A stretch of 64,000 nt of DNA from Planctomycetaceae bacterium (GCA_011525785.1 WYBT01000019.1:153931-217930); one strand, 5' to 3'. Numbered from the stretch's first letter, positions 14,902-24,830 are shown. Program-made: numbers and translations. The notes: a model not told the origin generated them from the letters alone.

Positions 14902-16203
14902 TCAGGTTACGACGCCGTCGCGGGCCAACTCCGTCGCCGCGGCCGGGCTGGCGACCGTTCCGGCCGGGTGCTCGTACCAGCCCGGGTCCACGCCCTCGCG
15001 CAGCTCGTCGCGCACCTTGAGCAGCGTGAACATGCCGCTCATCGTCACGTAGCCGAAGGGCCCGCGCGTGCCGACCATCGGCAGGCTGTTGGGCGGGATG
15101 GCGCCGCCGCCGTGGCTGTGCGCGCTCTCGCCCATGTCCGCGTAGCGCGGGACGATGCGCTCGAGCTCCTCGTCGAAGCGGCTCGCGTCCACGCCGATGA
15201 GGTTGGGGATGCCGTGGCTCATCTGCGTCATGACGTGGTGCGTCATGTGGCAGTGCAGCGCCCAGTCGCCTGGGTTGTCGGCCACGAACTCCATCGTGCG
15301 CGTGCTGCCCGTCGGGACGAGCACGCTGACCTCGGGCCAGCGGCCGGCGGGCGGGATCACGCCGCCATCGGTCTCGACCACGGTGAACGCGTGTCCGTGG
15401 ATGTGGATCGGATGGTGGTCCATCGCGCTGAGGTTCCCGACGCGCAGGCGCACGCGCTCGCCGGTGCGGGCGACGATCGGCGAGGTCGCCGGCGCGATCT
15501 TCGCGTTGAGCGTGAGCACGTTGAAGTCGCTCATCTCGTTGGGATCGGGACGGCGCGCGCCGGGATCGACGCGCCATTCGCTCAACAGGTAGGCGTAGTC
15601 GCGGTCGGGCGCGGGCTCGCTCGGGCGCCGCGGATGGATCACGAACAGGCCCATCATGCCCAGCGCCATCTGGGTCATCTCGTCGTGGTGCGAGTGGTAC
15701 ATGAACGTGCCGTGCTGCCGCAGCGTGAACTCGTAGCGGAACGTCTCGCCGGGCAGGATCGGCCGCTGCGTCAGCCCGCCGATCCCGTCCATGCCGCTGG
15801 GGAGCAGGATCCCGTGCCAGTGCACGGTCGTGGGCGCGTCGAGTCGGTTGGTCACGTAGATGCGCACGCGGTCGCCCTCGAGCGCCTCGAGCGTCGGTCC
15901 GTGCACGCGGCCGTTGTAGCCCCAGGCGCGCACCGCGAGTCCGGGCGCGAACTCGTGCTCGACCTCCTCGGCGATCAGGTGGAACACCTTCACGCCGTCG
16001 ACGACGCGGAACGGCAGGGTTGCTCCGTCCGGAGTGACGACCGGCTTGTAGTCGACGTTCGGAACGCCCGGCGGGAGCGCGCTCGCGAGTTCGGCGACGG
16101 TGAGCGTGGAGGCCCCGCGCGCGGCGACGGAGCGGGCGAGGGCGGCTCCAGCCAAGGCCGCGCTGGTGGTCTTCGTGAGGAAGTTGCGTCGCGAAAGGCT
16201 CAT
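14902..16203 (-). CDS. Multicopper oxidase, Tat-exported
   Basis: The 433-residue protein begins MSLSRRNFLTKTTSAALAGA, a twin-arginine signal (SRRNFL), so it is exported folded. All four copper-binding segments are visible: HWHGILLP near residue 120, YHSHHDEMTQ near 165, DHHPIHIHGHAF near 270 and WALHCHMTHHVM near 320. The last includes the Cys and Met/His ligands of the type 1 site. Family members oxidise Cu(I) or organic substrates in the periplasm with reduction of oxygen to water. It starts 5 bases after the TolC-like gene stop. The neighbours suggest Cu(I) detoxification. The length fits a two-domain or compact three-domain oxidase. Confidence 0.93.
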   Translation of the reverse strand: MSLSRRNFLTKTTSAALAGAALARSVAARGASTLTVAELASALPPGVPNVDYKPVVTPDGATLPFRVVDGVKVFHLIAEEVEHEFAPGLAVRAWGYNGRVHGPTLEALEGDRVRIYVTNRLDAPTTVHWHGILLPSGMDGIGGLTQRPILPGETFRYEFTLRQHGTFMYHSHHDEMTQMALGMMGLFVIHPRRPSEPAPDRDYAYLLSEWRVDPGARRPDPNEMSDFNVLTLNAKIAPATSPIVARTGERVRLRVGNLSAMDHHPIHIHGHAFTVVETDGGVIPPAGRWPEVSVLVPTGSTRTMEFVADNPGDWALHCHMTHHVMTQMSHGIPNLIGVDASRFDEELERIVPRYADMGESAHSHGGGAIPPNSLPMVGTRGPFGYVTMSGMFTLLKVRDELREGVDPGWYEHPAGTVASPAAATELARDGVVT

Positions 16204-16208
16204 GGGGA

Positions 16209-17546
16209 TCACTCCAGTGCGGTGACGAGCGCGGGCTCGTCGGGGAGGCTGCCGGCGCGGAGCTCGTCCACGTCGGCGGCGATGCGTTGCAGCTCCAGCG
16301 CGCGCGCGAGGAGCTGCTCCTGCGCGTCGAGCTCGATCCGGCGCGCGGCCAGTACGTCGAACACGCCGATCTGCATGGCGTTGTATTGGCGCAGCGTGTC
16401 GTCGACGAAGCGCCGCGCCGCGGGCTCGAGCTCCTCCGCAGCCGCGCGGTGTCGATCCGCAGCGGCGGCGTAGCGCTGCGTCAGCGAGAGCGAGCGCTCG
16501 CGCAGATCGAGCGTGAGCGCCTCGAGTTGCTCGAGTTCGAGCTCGAGCTGCGCCCGCGCTTGAGCGCGCGCGACCTCGGCGCCGCCGAACAGCGGCAGCG
16601 CCAGTCCGAGCGTCAGCCCTGCGCCGCTGCGCCCGTCGTCGCGCGCCACCGAGAGGCCTGCGGAGCTGCGCTCGAGCAACGCCTCGCGCCCGGCGAAGCC
16701 CGCGGCGTGTGCGGCGGCGTCGACGCGCGAGCGGGCCTCGCGCAGCTCGAGACTGCTCGCCTCGGCTTGTTCGGCGAGCGCGTCCAGCTCGAGCTCCGGC
16801 GCCTCGCGCAACTCGTCGGTGTCCAGCTCGATGCGCGCATCGGGCGCACCCAGACGTCGCGCGAGGCTCGCGAGGGCAAGTGCGGAGCGCAGGCGCGCGG
16901 CGCTCGCGGTCTCGCGCGCCTTGGCCAGCGCGACGCGGCTCAGCGAGAGCGCCGACTCGACCAGGTTTCCGGCCGAGTGCAGCTCCTCCGCCAGTCGCGT
17001 GGCCGCGGCCTCGGCTTCGAAGCGCTCCTCGGCCAACTTCGCAGCCTGCGCTGCGCCCACGGCTTCGAGCCATTCGCGCCGCACGTCGTGCGCGAGGCGC
17101 ACCAGTGCGCGCGCCGCGCGGTACCGCTCGGCCCGCAGCTCCGCGTCGGCGCGTTCGAGGCGCGCCCTGCGCGTGATCAGCTCCGCCAGCGGCTGCGTGA
17201 GGTCGAAGTCGACGTCGGTGTCGCCGCCCAGGCGCAGGACCTCGAGCTGCGCGAGCGGATTGCGCGCCAGCTCCGCGCGTGCGCGCGCCGCCGACGCCAC
17301 GTCGAGCTCGGCCAGCGCCCTGCGGGCCTCGGGGGCCAGCGCCAGCGCGATCGCCACGGCTTCCTTGCGCCCGATCGGCTGCCCGAGCAGCTCGCGCGCC
17401 CGCGCCTGTTCGAGGTCCGTCGAGAGCGGCTCGACGCGCGCGCGCAGCTCGCGCGAGACCAGCTCGCGCTCGCGCTCGGTGATGCGCGCCACGCTCGTGC
17501 ACGAGGCCACGAGCGCGAGCGCCAGGATTCGGGCCAGGGTCTTCAC
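16209..17546 (-). CDS. TolC-family outer membrane lipoprotein
   Basis: The 445-residue protein starts at GTG 17546 with a lipoprotein signal (KTLARILALALVASC, lipobox ending VASC). The rest is typical of the outer membrane efflux family: long helical stretches (ARARAELARNPLAQLEVLRL; ERADAELRAERYRAARALVR) and a repeated second half (VARAQARAQLELELEQLE, RRFVDDTLRQYNAMQIGVFD). The motif LPLFGGAEVARAQ marks the second repeat start. Such proteins form the outer membrane tunnel of RND or ABC exporters. No CusA or CusB homologue is adjacent, so it either pairs with a distant pump or acts with the oxidase. It lies 14 bases downstream of the CPxxGxP gene. Confidence 0.85.
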   Translation of the reverse strand: MKTLARILALALVASCTSVARITERERELVSRELRARVEPLSTDLEQARARELLGQPIGRKEAVAIALALAPEARRALAELDVASAARARAELARNPLAQLEVLRLGGDTDVDFDLTQPLAELITRRARLERADAELRAERYRAARALVRLAHDVRREWLEAVGAAQAAKLAEERFEAEAAATRLAEELHSAGNLVESALSLSRVALAKARETASAARLRSALALASLARRLGAPDARIELDTDELREAPELELDALAEQAEASSLELREARSRVDAAAHAAGFAGREALLERSSAGLSVARDDGRSGAGLTLGLALPLFGGAEVARAQARAQLELELEQLEALTLDLRERSLSLTQRYAAAADRHRAAAEELEPAARRFVDDTLRQYNAMQIGVFDVLAARRIELDAQEQLLARALELQRIAADVDELRAGSLPDEPALVTALE

Positions 17547-17560
17547 GGCTGGCTCTCGCC

Positions 17561-18196
17561 TCAGCGCGCCCCTTCGACGCTCGCCAGCGCGCGCTTCAGT
17601 GCGCCCGAGGGGTCCTTGGACAGCTCTTCGACGTGCTTGGGCGAGCTCAGGCCGACGATGCGGCCTTCGATCACCGCGATGGCGTTGGCGCTGACCGGCC
17701 GGCCGTCGATCGGGCAGACCGCGTTGCCGACCTCGACCAGGTTCGGCTCGACGACGCGCGCGAGCGTGCGCTGGGAGTGTTCGCGCGCCACTCGCGCCGC
17801 TGCGTCGTCGAACACGCGGAAGCGCAGGCCCTGCAGCTCGACGACCGGCGACTCGGCGCGGAGCGGCCGGCCCGTCACCGGGCACTTCTGCGCTGCGACC
17901 TCGCGGACGGTCGGATACGCCGTGCGGTAGGCGAGCTCGACATCGTCCTGGATGTCGGCGATGCAACCCTTGCAGCACACCCAGATGCGGCCGAGCTCGG
18001 TGTCGGTGAAGAGCTTGAGCGAGATCGGCTTGCCCATGATCGGGCAAGTGGAGTTGGGGTGGACCGGCACGCGGACCGCCGCAGCTTGTGCGGCGGCCGG
18101 GGCCTGGGCCTGGGCGACGCCGGCGTTCGCTGCGAGCGCGGCGAAGGGCGTGGACGGAGTGCTGAACAGCGTGGCGGCGATGAGGAACAGGTGCAT
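17561..18196 (-). CDS. Secreted protein with three CPxxGxP motifs, probable metal binder
   Basis: The 211-residue protein starts at ATG 18196 with a signal peptide (MHLFLIAATLF...AALAANAG). It has three copies of a short motif: CPIMGKPI, CPVTGRPL and CPIDGRPV. Between the first two is CCKGCIADI. The cysteine-pair arrangement resembles TRASH/YHS-type metal-binding modules, which handle copper and other heavy metals. Each motif is followed by a beta-rich segment (LKLFTDTELGRIWV, LQGLRFRVFDD, IAVIEGRIVGLSS). It sits between the CorE-like sigma factor and the TolC-like gene, so a periplasmic copper-binding role is likely. I know no characterised member with exactly this arrangement. Confidence 0.72.
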   Translation of the reverse strand: MHLFLIAATLFSTPSTPFAALAANAGVAQAQAPAAAQAAAVRVPVHPNSTCPIMGKPISLKLFTDTELGRIWVCCKGCIADIQDDVELAYRTAYPTVREVAAQKCPVTGRPLRAESPVVELQGLRFRVFDDAAARVAREHSQRTLARVVEPNLVEVGNAVCPIDGRPVSANAIAVIEGRIVGLSSPKHVEELSKDPSGALKRALASVEGAR

Positions 18197-18295
18197 GGCG
18201 TGTCTCGGCTGAAGGTTGGAGCCTTCGCGCGCGCACTCGGGCGACATGCCCGGCGAGCTTGGCTCATCCCTGCAGACGCGACGCGCCGCGCGGGC

Positions 18296-18892
18296 TTACG
18301 CGCAAGTGCAGTCGAAGCACCCGTGCTCGGCGCACGTGCCGCACGAGCGCGACACCTCGCGCCGCAGCGCCTCCCGCGCGCGGTAGACGCGCACGCCGGC
18401 GTTGCTCTCGCTGATGCCGACCTCGCGCGCGAACTCGACCACCGGGAGGCCCTCGAGCTCGATGCGCCGGAGCGCCTGCGCGTACTCGGGCTTCAAGGTC
18501 TCCGCGATGCGGCTCACGCATGCGCACACCGCGCTCTCGAGCTCCTGCGGCGCAGCTCCGTCGGGGTCGAGCTCCGCGGCCAAGCTCTCCAGGCGCCGAT
18601 CGGCGGCCGCCCGCCGCCGGTGGTGGTCGACCACGGCGTTGCGCAGCGTGCGGAAGAACCACGCGCGGGCCGACTCCTCCTCGCGCAGCTCGCCGAGGCG
18701 GTCGATGCTGCGCACGAAGGCCTCCTGCAGCAGGTCCTCGGCGACCGCGCGGTCTCCGACGCGTCGCTCGAGGAACGCGAGGAACTCGCGGTGGTTTGCG
18801 ACGAGCGCCTCGACCACCTTGGGGGCCGGCGCATCGACGTTCGTCTCGGCGCGCTCGCCGCGCGCACCGCCGCAGCCGTGTTCGTGGACCAT
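18296..18892 (-). CDS. CorE-like ECF sigma factor with Cys-rich C-terminus
   Basis: The 198-residue protein has sigma region 2 (FLERRVGDRAVAEDLLQEAF, RAWFFRTLRNAVVDHHRRR) and region 4 (EYAQALRRIELEGLPVVEFA, SESNAGVRVYRAREALRRE). It ends in a cysteine-rich tail: CGTCAEHGCFDCTCA. One further Cys pair, CAC, lies in the linker between regions 2 and 4, and HEHGC is at the start. Myxococcus CorE factors share this tail, which senses copper oxidation state directly, and need no anti-sigma factor. CorE controls a copper ATPase and a multicopper oxidase, and both are present here. The gene lies 136 bases downstream of copA and 99 bases upstream of the CPxxGxP gene. Confidence 0.88.
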   Translation of the reverse strand: MVHEHGCGGARGERAETNVDAPAPKVVEALVANHREFLAFLERRVGDRAVAEDLLQEAFVRSIDRLGELREEESARAWFFRTLRNAVVDHHRRRAAADRRLESLAAELDPDGAAPQELESAVCACVSRIAETLKPEYAQALRRIELEGLPVVEFAREVGISESNAGVRVYRAREALRREVSRSCGTCAEHGCFDCTCA

Positions 18893-19028
18893 GGACCCTC
18901 CTAGTTCGACTTGCTCGTGAAGCGTGTGGCGAAATCGTCGGGCCGCCCGCGCAGCGAACGCGCTGACGACGCGTTGCGTCGACGTCCGGACCGCTGCGCG
19001 GACTCGCGCGGCGCGGGCTGGAGCGGAC

Positions 19029-21365
19029 TCATGCTGCGCTGGAACCCGTCGACGACTGGCGGCCGAAGCGGCGCAGCGCGAGCGAGCTCGCCAGCACCGA
19101 GACGCTCGACAGCGACATCGCCGCGCTGGCGAGCATCGGCGAGAGGCTCCAGCCTGTCCAGTGACTGAAGACTCCGGCGGCGACGGGAATGCCGAGCACG
19201 TTGTAGGCGAAGGCCCACGCCAGGTTGCGACGGATCGTCGCGAGCGTCGCGCGCGCCAGGCCCAGCGCCTTGGGCAGCGCGTCGATCCCGCCCCGCAGCA
19301 AGGTCACATCCGCCGCTGCCGCCGCGACGTGCGCGCCGTCGCCGAGCGCGATCCCGACATCGGCCAGCGCGAGCGCCGGCGCGTCGTTGACGCCGTCGCC
19401 GACCATCGCCGTGCGGCGTCCCCGCGCGCGCTCGGCCGCCACGATGCGGGCCTTGTCCTCGGGCAGCAGCTCGGCCTCGAGCTCGTCGATGCCCACGCTC
19501 GCGGCGACGGACTCCGCTGTCCCGCGGCGATCGCCTGTGAGCATCACGACGCGCAGGCCGCTTGCGCGCAGCTCGGCGACCGCGCGTTGCGCCCGCGGGT
19601 CGACGCGATCGGCCACGGTCAGCATCCCGGCGAGGACTCCGTCGAGCGCGACGAACACCGGAGTGCGCCCCAGCGCCGCCAGCTCCTGCGCGCGCTGCGC
19701 CAGCGGCGAAGCGTCGATGCCGGCCTCTGCGAGCCACGCTGCTGCGCCGGCTCGCACCTGCACGCCCTCGCTCGCGCCCTGCACGCCGCGTCCGGCCGCA
19801 GACGCGAACTGCTCGACCTCTCCGGTGCGTACGCCGCGGGCCAGCGCGCCCTCGACGATCGCTCGCGCGACCGGGTGTTCGCTGGAGCGCTCGACGGCGG
19901 CCGTGAGCCGCAGCAGCCGCTGCTCGTCGGTCGGCGCGAGCGCGATGACGTCGACCAGCTCCGGCTTGCCGAGCGTCAAGGTCCCGGTCTTGTCGAGGAA
20001 CACGGTGTCGAGGTGTGCAGCGGACTCGAGCACCGCACCGCCCTTGAAGAGCACGCCCAACTGCGCGGCGCGCCCGGCGCCGACCGCGACGGCTGCCGGA
20101 GTCGCCAGTCCCAACGCGCACGGGCAAGCGATCACGAGCACAGCGACCGCGCGCTCGAGCGCTGCGGCGAAGCCTTCGGCGTCGGGCTGGAGCGCGTAGC
20201 CGATCAGCGTCGTCAGCGCCGCGATGGCCAGCACCACGGGCACGAAGATCGCGCTCACTCGATCGGCGAGCCTCGCGATGGGCGCGCGCGAGCCTTGGGC
20301 CGCCTCGACGGCCGCCGCGATGCGCGCCAGCGCCGTGTCCGCGCCCGTGCGCACGATGCGCACGAGCAGCGCGCCCGACTGATTGAGCGTGCCGCCCGTG
20401 ACCGAGTCGCCCGCGGACTTGTCGACCGGCAAGCTCTCGCCGCTCAGCAGCGACTCGTCGACCGCGGAAGCGCCGCTGAGCACGACTCCGTCGCTCGGCA
20501 CGCGCTCGCCCGGGCGGACCAGCACCTCGTCGCCCGGCGCGAGCTCGCCGACAGGCACGTCGAGGTCCTGCCCCTGCACGCGGCGGCGCGCCACGGCCGG
20601 AGTGAGCTGGTGCAGTCCCCGCACGGCGTCGCCCAACTGCCTGCGCGCGCGCGCCTCGAGCAGCTTGCCGAGCAGCACGAACGTGACGATCGTCGCCGCA
20701 GCTTCGAAGTACAGGTGCGGCAGCACGCCGTGCTCGGAGTGGGGGAAGAGTCCAGGGAGCGTGAGCGCGACGACCGAGTAGCCCCAGGCGGCGAGCGCGC
20801 CGACGGAGACCAGCGTGTTCATGTCGGCGGCGCGATGGCGCGCTGCGCGCCAGGCGGCGCTGAGGAAGCGCGCGCCCGGTCCGAACACGACCGGAGTGCT
20901 CAACGCGAGCTGCGCCCAGCGCCCGGCCTCGCTCTCGGCCCAGGCCCAGGCGCCGTGGGACATCGCCAGCGCGAGCACGGGCGCGGTCAGCGCGGAGGCC
21001 AGCGCGAGCGCGCGCAGCAGCTCGGCGCGTTCGCGCGACTCGAGTTCTTCGCGCGCGGAAACGGGACGCTGCGGCGCAGCGGCTGCTGTCGACTGAAGTG
21101 GCGCCGCCGGCGCATCCAGCACTGAGTATCCGGCGCGCTCCACCGCGGCGGCGAGCTGCGAACGGTCGGCGCTTGCGGAGTCGAGCCGCACTGTCGCGCG
21201 TTGCGTGACCAGGTTGACGTCGGCGGCTGCGACGCCTGGAACGGACTCGAGCGCGCGCTGGACCCGCGCCACGCACGACGCGCAGGTCATGCCGGCGAGT
21301 TCGAGCTCGACAGTCTGGGTGACGGGGCTTGCGGGCGGGGCGGCGAGGGTGGCGGCGTGGTTCAT
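19029..21365 (-). CDS. copA: Copper-exporting P1B-type ATPase
   Basis: The 778-residue protein starts at ATG 21365. An upstream TTG at 21386 is possible. It has one N-terminal heavy-metal domain ([11 protein letters not shown], residues about 25-90), then transmembrane helices, the CPC ion site ([11 protein letters not shown]), the phosphorylation motif [10 protein letters not shown], the SEHPVARAI nucleotide motif and [10 protein letters not shown]. These place it in the Cu(I)-exporting subgroup of P1B ATPases. It moves Cu(I) from cytoplasm to periplasm with ATP. The multicopper oxidase downstream would oxidise the exported ion. The divergent CopZ-like chaperone would deliver copper to it. 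Confidence 0.96.
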   Translation of the reverse strand: MNHAATLAAPPASPVTQTVELELAGMTCASCVARVQRALESVPGVAAADVNLVTQRATVRLDSASADRSQLAAAVERAGYSVLDAPAAPLQSTAAAAPQRPVSAREELESRERAELLRALALASALTAPVLALAMSHGAWAWAESEAGRWAQLALSTPVVFGPGARFLSAAWRAARHRAADMNTLVSVGALAAWGYSVVALTLPGLFPHSEHGVLPHLYFEAAATIVTFVLLGKLLEARARRQLGDAVRGLHQLTPAVARRRVQGQDLDVPVGELAPGDEVLVRPGERVPSDGVVLSGASAVDESLLSGESLPVDKSAGDSVTGGTLNQSGALLVRIVRTGADTALARIAAAVEAAQGSRAPIARLADRVSAIFVPVVLAIAALTTLIGYALQPDAEGFAAALERAVAVLVIACPCALGLATPAAVAVGAGRAAQLGVLFKGGAVLESAAHLDTVFLDKTGTLTLGKPELVDVIALAPTDEQRLLRLTAAVERSSEHPVARAIVEGALARGVRTGEVEQFASAAGRGVQGASEGVQVRAGAAAWLAEAGIDASPLAQRAQELAALGRTPVFVALDGVLAGMLTVADRVDPRAQRAVAELRASGLRVVMLTGDRRGTAESVAASVGIDELEAELLPEDKARIVAAERARGRRTAMVGDGVNDAPALALADVGIALGDGAHVAAAAADVTLLRGGIDALPKALGLARATLATIRRNLAWAFAYNVLGIPVAAGVFSHWTGWSLSPMLASAAMSLSSVSVLASSLALRRFGRQSSTGSSAA

Positions 21366-21518
21366 GGATGGGGTGGGGGCGCGCAAGGCGCCCGCGCACT
21401 GCCGACGCAGCGCCGCCGCGAGGCTTACGCGCGATTCGAGCGCTGTAGTCCTCTCGCACTCGCGGCGTCAGCGCTGGCCCGCGGCGATTGCGCCGCACTC
21501 GGATACCTGAGAAAGCCC
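21366..21518. promoter_or_regulatory. Divergent region between copA and copZ-like gene
   Basis: These 153 bases separate the starts of copA and the divergent metal chaperone, so both promoters should lie here. The segment includes a G-rich stretch next to copA (GGATGGGGTGGGGG). I could not identify -35/-10 boxes or an operator. A CorE-type sigma factor is encoded downstream, so its target promoter is a reasonable expectation, but this is inference. Confidence 0.4.
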
Positions 21519-21746
21519 ATGAAAACGCTGCAAACCACTGCACTGGATGTTGAAGGAATGACCTGCGGATCGTGCGCACGGCACGTCGAAGGCGCGCTGC
21601 GGGCTGTGCCCGGAGTCGTGGCGGTCGACGTGCGGCTCCGCGAGCGGCGCGCACTGGTGCGCCGCGACGCGACTGCGGCCACGACGGACGAGTTGCTCGA
21701 CGCACTCGCCGAGTGTGGCTACCCCGCGCGGCTGGAGCGTGAATAG
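21519..21746 (+). CDS. copZ: CopZ-like copper chaperone (HMA domain)
   Basis: The 75-residue protein starts at ATG 21519. It consists of one heavy-metal-associated domain with the metal motif GMTCGSCARHVE near residue 14 and the secondary-structure pattern of the family (VPGVVAVDVRLRERRALV, DELLDALAECGYPA). The size is the same as CopZ. It binds Cu(I) through the two cysteines and passes it to CopA. It is divergent from copA and probably shares control with it. The protein is cytoplasmic. Confidence 0.92.
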   Translation: MKTLQTTALDVEGMTCGSCARHVEGALRAVPGVVAVDVRLRERRALVRRDATAATTDELLDALAECGYPARLERE

Positions 21747-22181
21747 CTACGGTCGGATGTCCAGCATCAGCGCGAGGCGACCGGACGGTGCTGGCGCGAA
21801 CCACCGACCGCCGGTGGAGCGTCCGCCGCGCTCGCGCTGAAGCTGATCGAACGAGGAGCGCTGGCGCTCGGGCGTGAACTCCGTCAACGCCTGCGTGCTG
21901 GCGGCAGTTCTGCCGCCCGTGGATCGGTTCGGCGCGGCGGCGACAGCGCGCTCGCGCACTCTTCGCACGCGCCCGAGTCGCGGTCGGGAGCTTGCGCCGA
22001 CCCGCGAGTGCCCGAAGCTCTCACCGGGGCGCGCAGCACGTCAGGCTTTCGTCGCCGCACCTCCGACCCGCTCCGTCAGCTCACGCATTTGGCCGCAGCG
22101 ACGAAGTTCGAGCGAGTGCGTTGCGCAATCGCGCGAGGCCGCGCATGCTCGAAATCGGGCGGTTCCTTAACACTCGATTCC
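21747..22181. other. Intergenic region of 435 bases
   Basis: No convincing gene is visible. A minus-strand frame at 21747-21968 encodes 73 residues ending SGRLALMLDIRP with repeated STGGR words. It might be the decayed tail of a gene, but I cannot support it. The promoter of the 22182 gene should lie at the right end, and CCTTAACACTCGATT just upstream is comparatively AT-rich. Confidence 0.4.
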
Positions 22182-24830
22182 ATGCGCAAACTCGTTTCGC
22201 TCGCAGCGCTCGTGACCCTGAGCGGCCACGCGGCAGCACAGTGTCGTCAGTGGTCGGACGCCTTCCGCTTTGCAGGGGTCGGGCAAGGTCAGATCGGCGC
22301 CCAGGCGACATTCGACGCCGGCGCGGGACCTGAGCTGTACCTCGGCGGCAGTTTCGACGGCCTGGCCAACACCGCTGTGCGCGGACTGGCGCGCTTCGAC
22401 GGCTCCCGCTTCGAGCAGGTGGCCGACGTGACAGGAACGGTCTACGACCTCGAGACGTTCGACGACGGCGCTGGTCTCGCGCTCTACGCGGCGGGCGACT
22501 TCACGTCCGTCGACGGCGTGACGGTTTCGAACCTCGCGCGCTTCGACGGCACGAGCTGGACCGACATCGGTGGCGGACTGAACGGGGTCGTGCAGACCCT
22601 CGAGGTCTTCGACGACGGCGGCGGGCCCGCGCTGTTCGTCGGCGGCATTTTCACCGCCGCGGGCGGTGTTCCCGCGCACAACGTCGCGAAGTGGGACGGC
22701 GCGACTTGGTCGAGCCTGCCGGGCCAGTTCCAGGGCCAGTTCGGGTTCGCGCGCGTGCACTGCCTGCGAGCGGCGGCGGATTCCGCCGGCGCAGCGCTGT
22801 TCGTCGGCGGCGAGTTCGTCAGCGTCAACGGGCTTTTGTGCAACAACGTCGCGCGCTGGGACGGAGCTAATTGGTCGGCGCTCGGCGCGGGCGTGAACGA
22901 CGCTGTGACCGCGATCGAGCCGATGTCGTTCGGAGGCGTTCCGCGCGTCGCGATCGGCGGGCGGTTCAGCGCGATTGTGGGGTTCGGCACTTCCTATGGC
23001 ATGACGTTCTGGGACGGGCAGACGCTCATGCCGTTCTTCAATTGGGGCGCGACGCAGACCTACGCCCTGGCGACGTTCGACGATGGCTCTGGCCCCGCGC
23101 TCTACGCCGGCGTCTACGGGCTTGCAGGCGCACCCACGTTCAACACACTCCGCCGCTTCGACGGGACGCAGTGGAGTGAGGTCGGGTCGTCGCACGGCCT
23201 GCACGACTCTCTGACGGCGCAGATCCCCGTGGTGATCTCGCTCGGGACCTACGACGACGGGCAAGGCGCGCGGCTGTTCTGCGCGGGCGACTTCGCCTTC
23301 GCCGACCTCGGGACGGCGCGCGGGCTCGCGAGTTGGGATGGCAGCGACTTCTCCGTCTACGGCGAAGAAACCAGCGTCAACGCTCCCGCGTCCGCCTTCG
23401 CCACCTTCGACGAAGGCGCCGGGCCGCGGCTGTTCATCGGCGGGAGCTTCGACAACGCCGGCGACGCGCCCGCGGTCGGTCTCGCGCGCTTCGACGGGAC
23501 GGACTTCACGGTGGTCGGCAATGCGGGCGGCCCGAACAACGCCGTGCGCGCGCTGCTCGTGCACGACGACGGAAGCGGCGCGGCGCTGTACGCCGCAGGC
23601 GCGTTCGTCCAGGTCGACGGGATGCCCATGCGTCGCATCGCGCGCTGGAACGGATCGAGTTGGAGCGGCCTGGGCAGCGGCATCGGCGGCGCAGCGTTTT
23701 CGCCGAACACGTCGGTCAACGCGCTGTGCGCTTACGACGAAGGCGCGGGCTCGCGCCTGTTTGCGGCCGGTCGATTCACCAGCGCTGGCGGAGTGACGGC
23801 CGCACGCATCGCGCGCTGGGACGGAGCGAACTGGACTCCGCTCGGCGCCGGAGTGGCCGGGGAGGTCCTGGCGCTGGCGACTTGGAACGACGGCGCGTCG
23901 ACCAAGCTCTACGTCGCGGGCGCGCTCATCGCGGCTGGCGGCGCGCCTGTGCAGCGCATTGCCTGCTGGGACGGCGTGAACTGGTCGGCGCTGCCCACTC
24001 AGCAGCTGGATGTGATCTCCGCGCTCGCGGTTTACGACGCCGGTGCGGGGCCGCAGCTCACCACAGGAGTGGAGAGCTGGAACGGCGCCTCCTGGACGGC
24101 GCTGAGCGGCAGCTTGCTGACTGGCGACAACATCCAGGCGCTGCACTCGCTCGAGGGTGAGTTGTTCGTCGGCGGCAACTTGCGTCAGGTCGGCGTGAAC
24201 ACGCCGGTGTCGAACCTCGCGCGCTTCGACGGCTCGACCTGGAGCGAGGTCGACGGCGGCGTCGACGGCTCCGTGCTCAGCATCGCGAGCTTCGATCTCG
24301 GCGCGGGAGAGCAGCTGATCGTCAGCGGGAACTTCCTCCGCGCGGGCGGCGGCGAATCGCCGCGGATCGCCGTCTGGGAGCGCGCGTGCGGTTGCCCGCC
24401 GGTCGTGTACTGCACGGCTGGCACGACCAGCAACGGATGCAACGCGTCGATCTCCGGAACCGGCATCGCCAGCGCTTCGAACGCGAGCGGCTTCACGCTC
24501 AGCGTCGACAACGTCGATGGCCAGCGCACCGGTCTGATCCTCTACGGCGTCAACGGCCCGATCGCGCAGCCCTGGGGCATGGGCTCGAGCTTTGTGTGCG
24601 TGCGCAGTCCGCAGCAGCGCACGGGTTATCTGTCGTCAGGGGGCACGGTCGGTGCGTGCGACGGCGTGTTCTCGCTCGACTTCAACCAGTACCTGAGCAC
24701 GCACCCCGGCGCGCTCGGCCAGCCCTTCGCGCTCGTCACGACGGTCTGGGCGCAAGCCTGGTTCCGCGACCCGCCGTCGCCCAAGGGGACGCACTTCTCG
24801 AACGCGCTGTCGTTCGACGTATGTCCATGA
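22182..24830 (+). CDS. Exported repeat (propeller-like) protein with planctomycete C-terminal domain
   Basis: The 882-residue protein starts at ATG 22182 with a signal peptide (LVSLAALVTLSGHAAAQ). Residues about 30-730 are roughly a dozen repeats of 45-60 residues with the pattern FDDG-G-ALY-GG-F, then LARFDG-SW (for example DDGAGLALYAAGDFTSVDG and NLARFDGTSW). This spacing suggests a beta-propeller or similar closed repeat fold. The C-terminal 140 residues are the shared domain: YCTAGTTSNGC, GFTLSVDNVDGQRTGLILYG, FVCVRSPQQR and NALSFDVCP. It is probably secreted or on the surface. A hairpin follows the stop codon. Confidence 0.8.
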   Translation: MRKLVSLAALVTLSGHAAAQCRQWSDAFRFAGVGQGQIGAQATFDAGAGPELYLGGSFDGLANTAVRGLARFDGSRFEQVADVTGTVYDLETFDDGAGLALYAAGDFTSVDGVTVSNLARFDGTSWTDIGGGLNGVVQTLEVFDDGGGPALFVGGIFTAAGGVPAHNVAKWDGATWSSLPGQFQGQFGFARVHCLRAAADSAGAALFVGGEFVSVNGLLCNNVARWDGANWSALGAGVNDAVTAIEPMSFGGVPRVAIGGRFSAIVGFGTSYGMTFWDGQTLMPFFNWGATQTYALATFDDGSGPALYAGVYGLAGAPTFNTLRRFDGTQWSEVGSSHGLHDSLTAQIPVVISLGTYDDGQGARLFCAGDFAFADLGTARGLASWDGSDFSVYGEETSVNAPASAFATFDEGAGPRLFIGGSFDNAGDAPAVGLARFDGTDFTVVGNAGGPNNAVRALLVHDDGSGAALYAAGAFVQVDGMPMRRIARWNGSSWSGLGSGIGGAAFSPNTSVNALCAYDEGAGSRLFAAGRFTSAGGVTAARIARWDGANWTPLGAGVAGEVLALATWNDGASTKLYVAGALIAAGGAPVQRIACWDGVNWSALPTQQLDVISALAVYDAGAGPQLTTGVESWNGASWTALSGSLLTGDNIQALHSLEGELFVGGNLRQVGVNTPVSNLARFDGSTWSEVDGGVDGSVLSIASFDLGAGEQLIVSGNFLRAGGGESPRIAVWERACGCPPVVYCTAGTTSNGCNASISGTGIASASNASGFTLSVDNVDGQRTGLILYGVNGPIAQPWGMGSSFVCVRSPQQRTGYLSSGGTVGACDGVFSLDFNQYLSTHPGALGQPFALVTTVWAQAWFRDPPSPKGTHFSNALSFDVCP

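Noticed and set aside
14902..17502. 866-codon ORF joining the multicopper oxidase to upstream sequence
   Set aside because: Residues before the twin-arginine start at 16203 are Arg-rich and lie over the TolC-like gene in another frame, so only 14902-16203 is real.
16209..18236. 675-codon ORF extending the TolC-like gene upstream
   Set aside because: The extension lies over the CPxxGxP gene in another frame, while the lipobox start at 17546 gives a normal protein.
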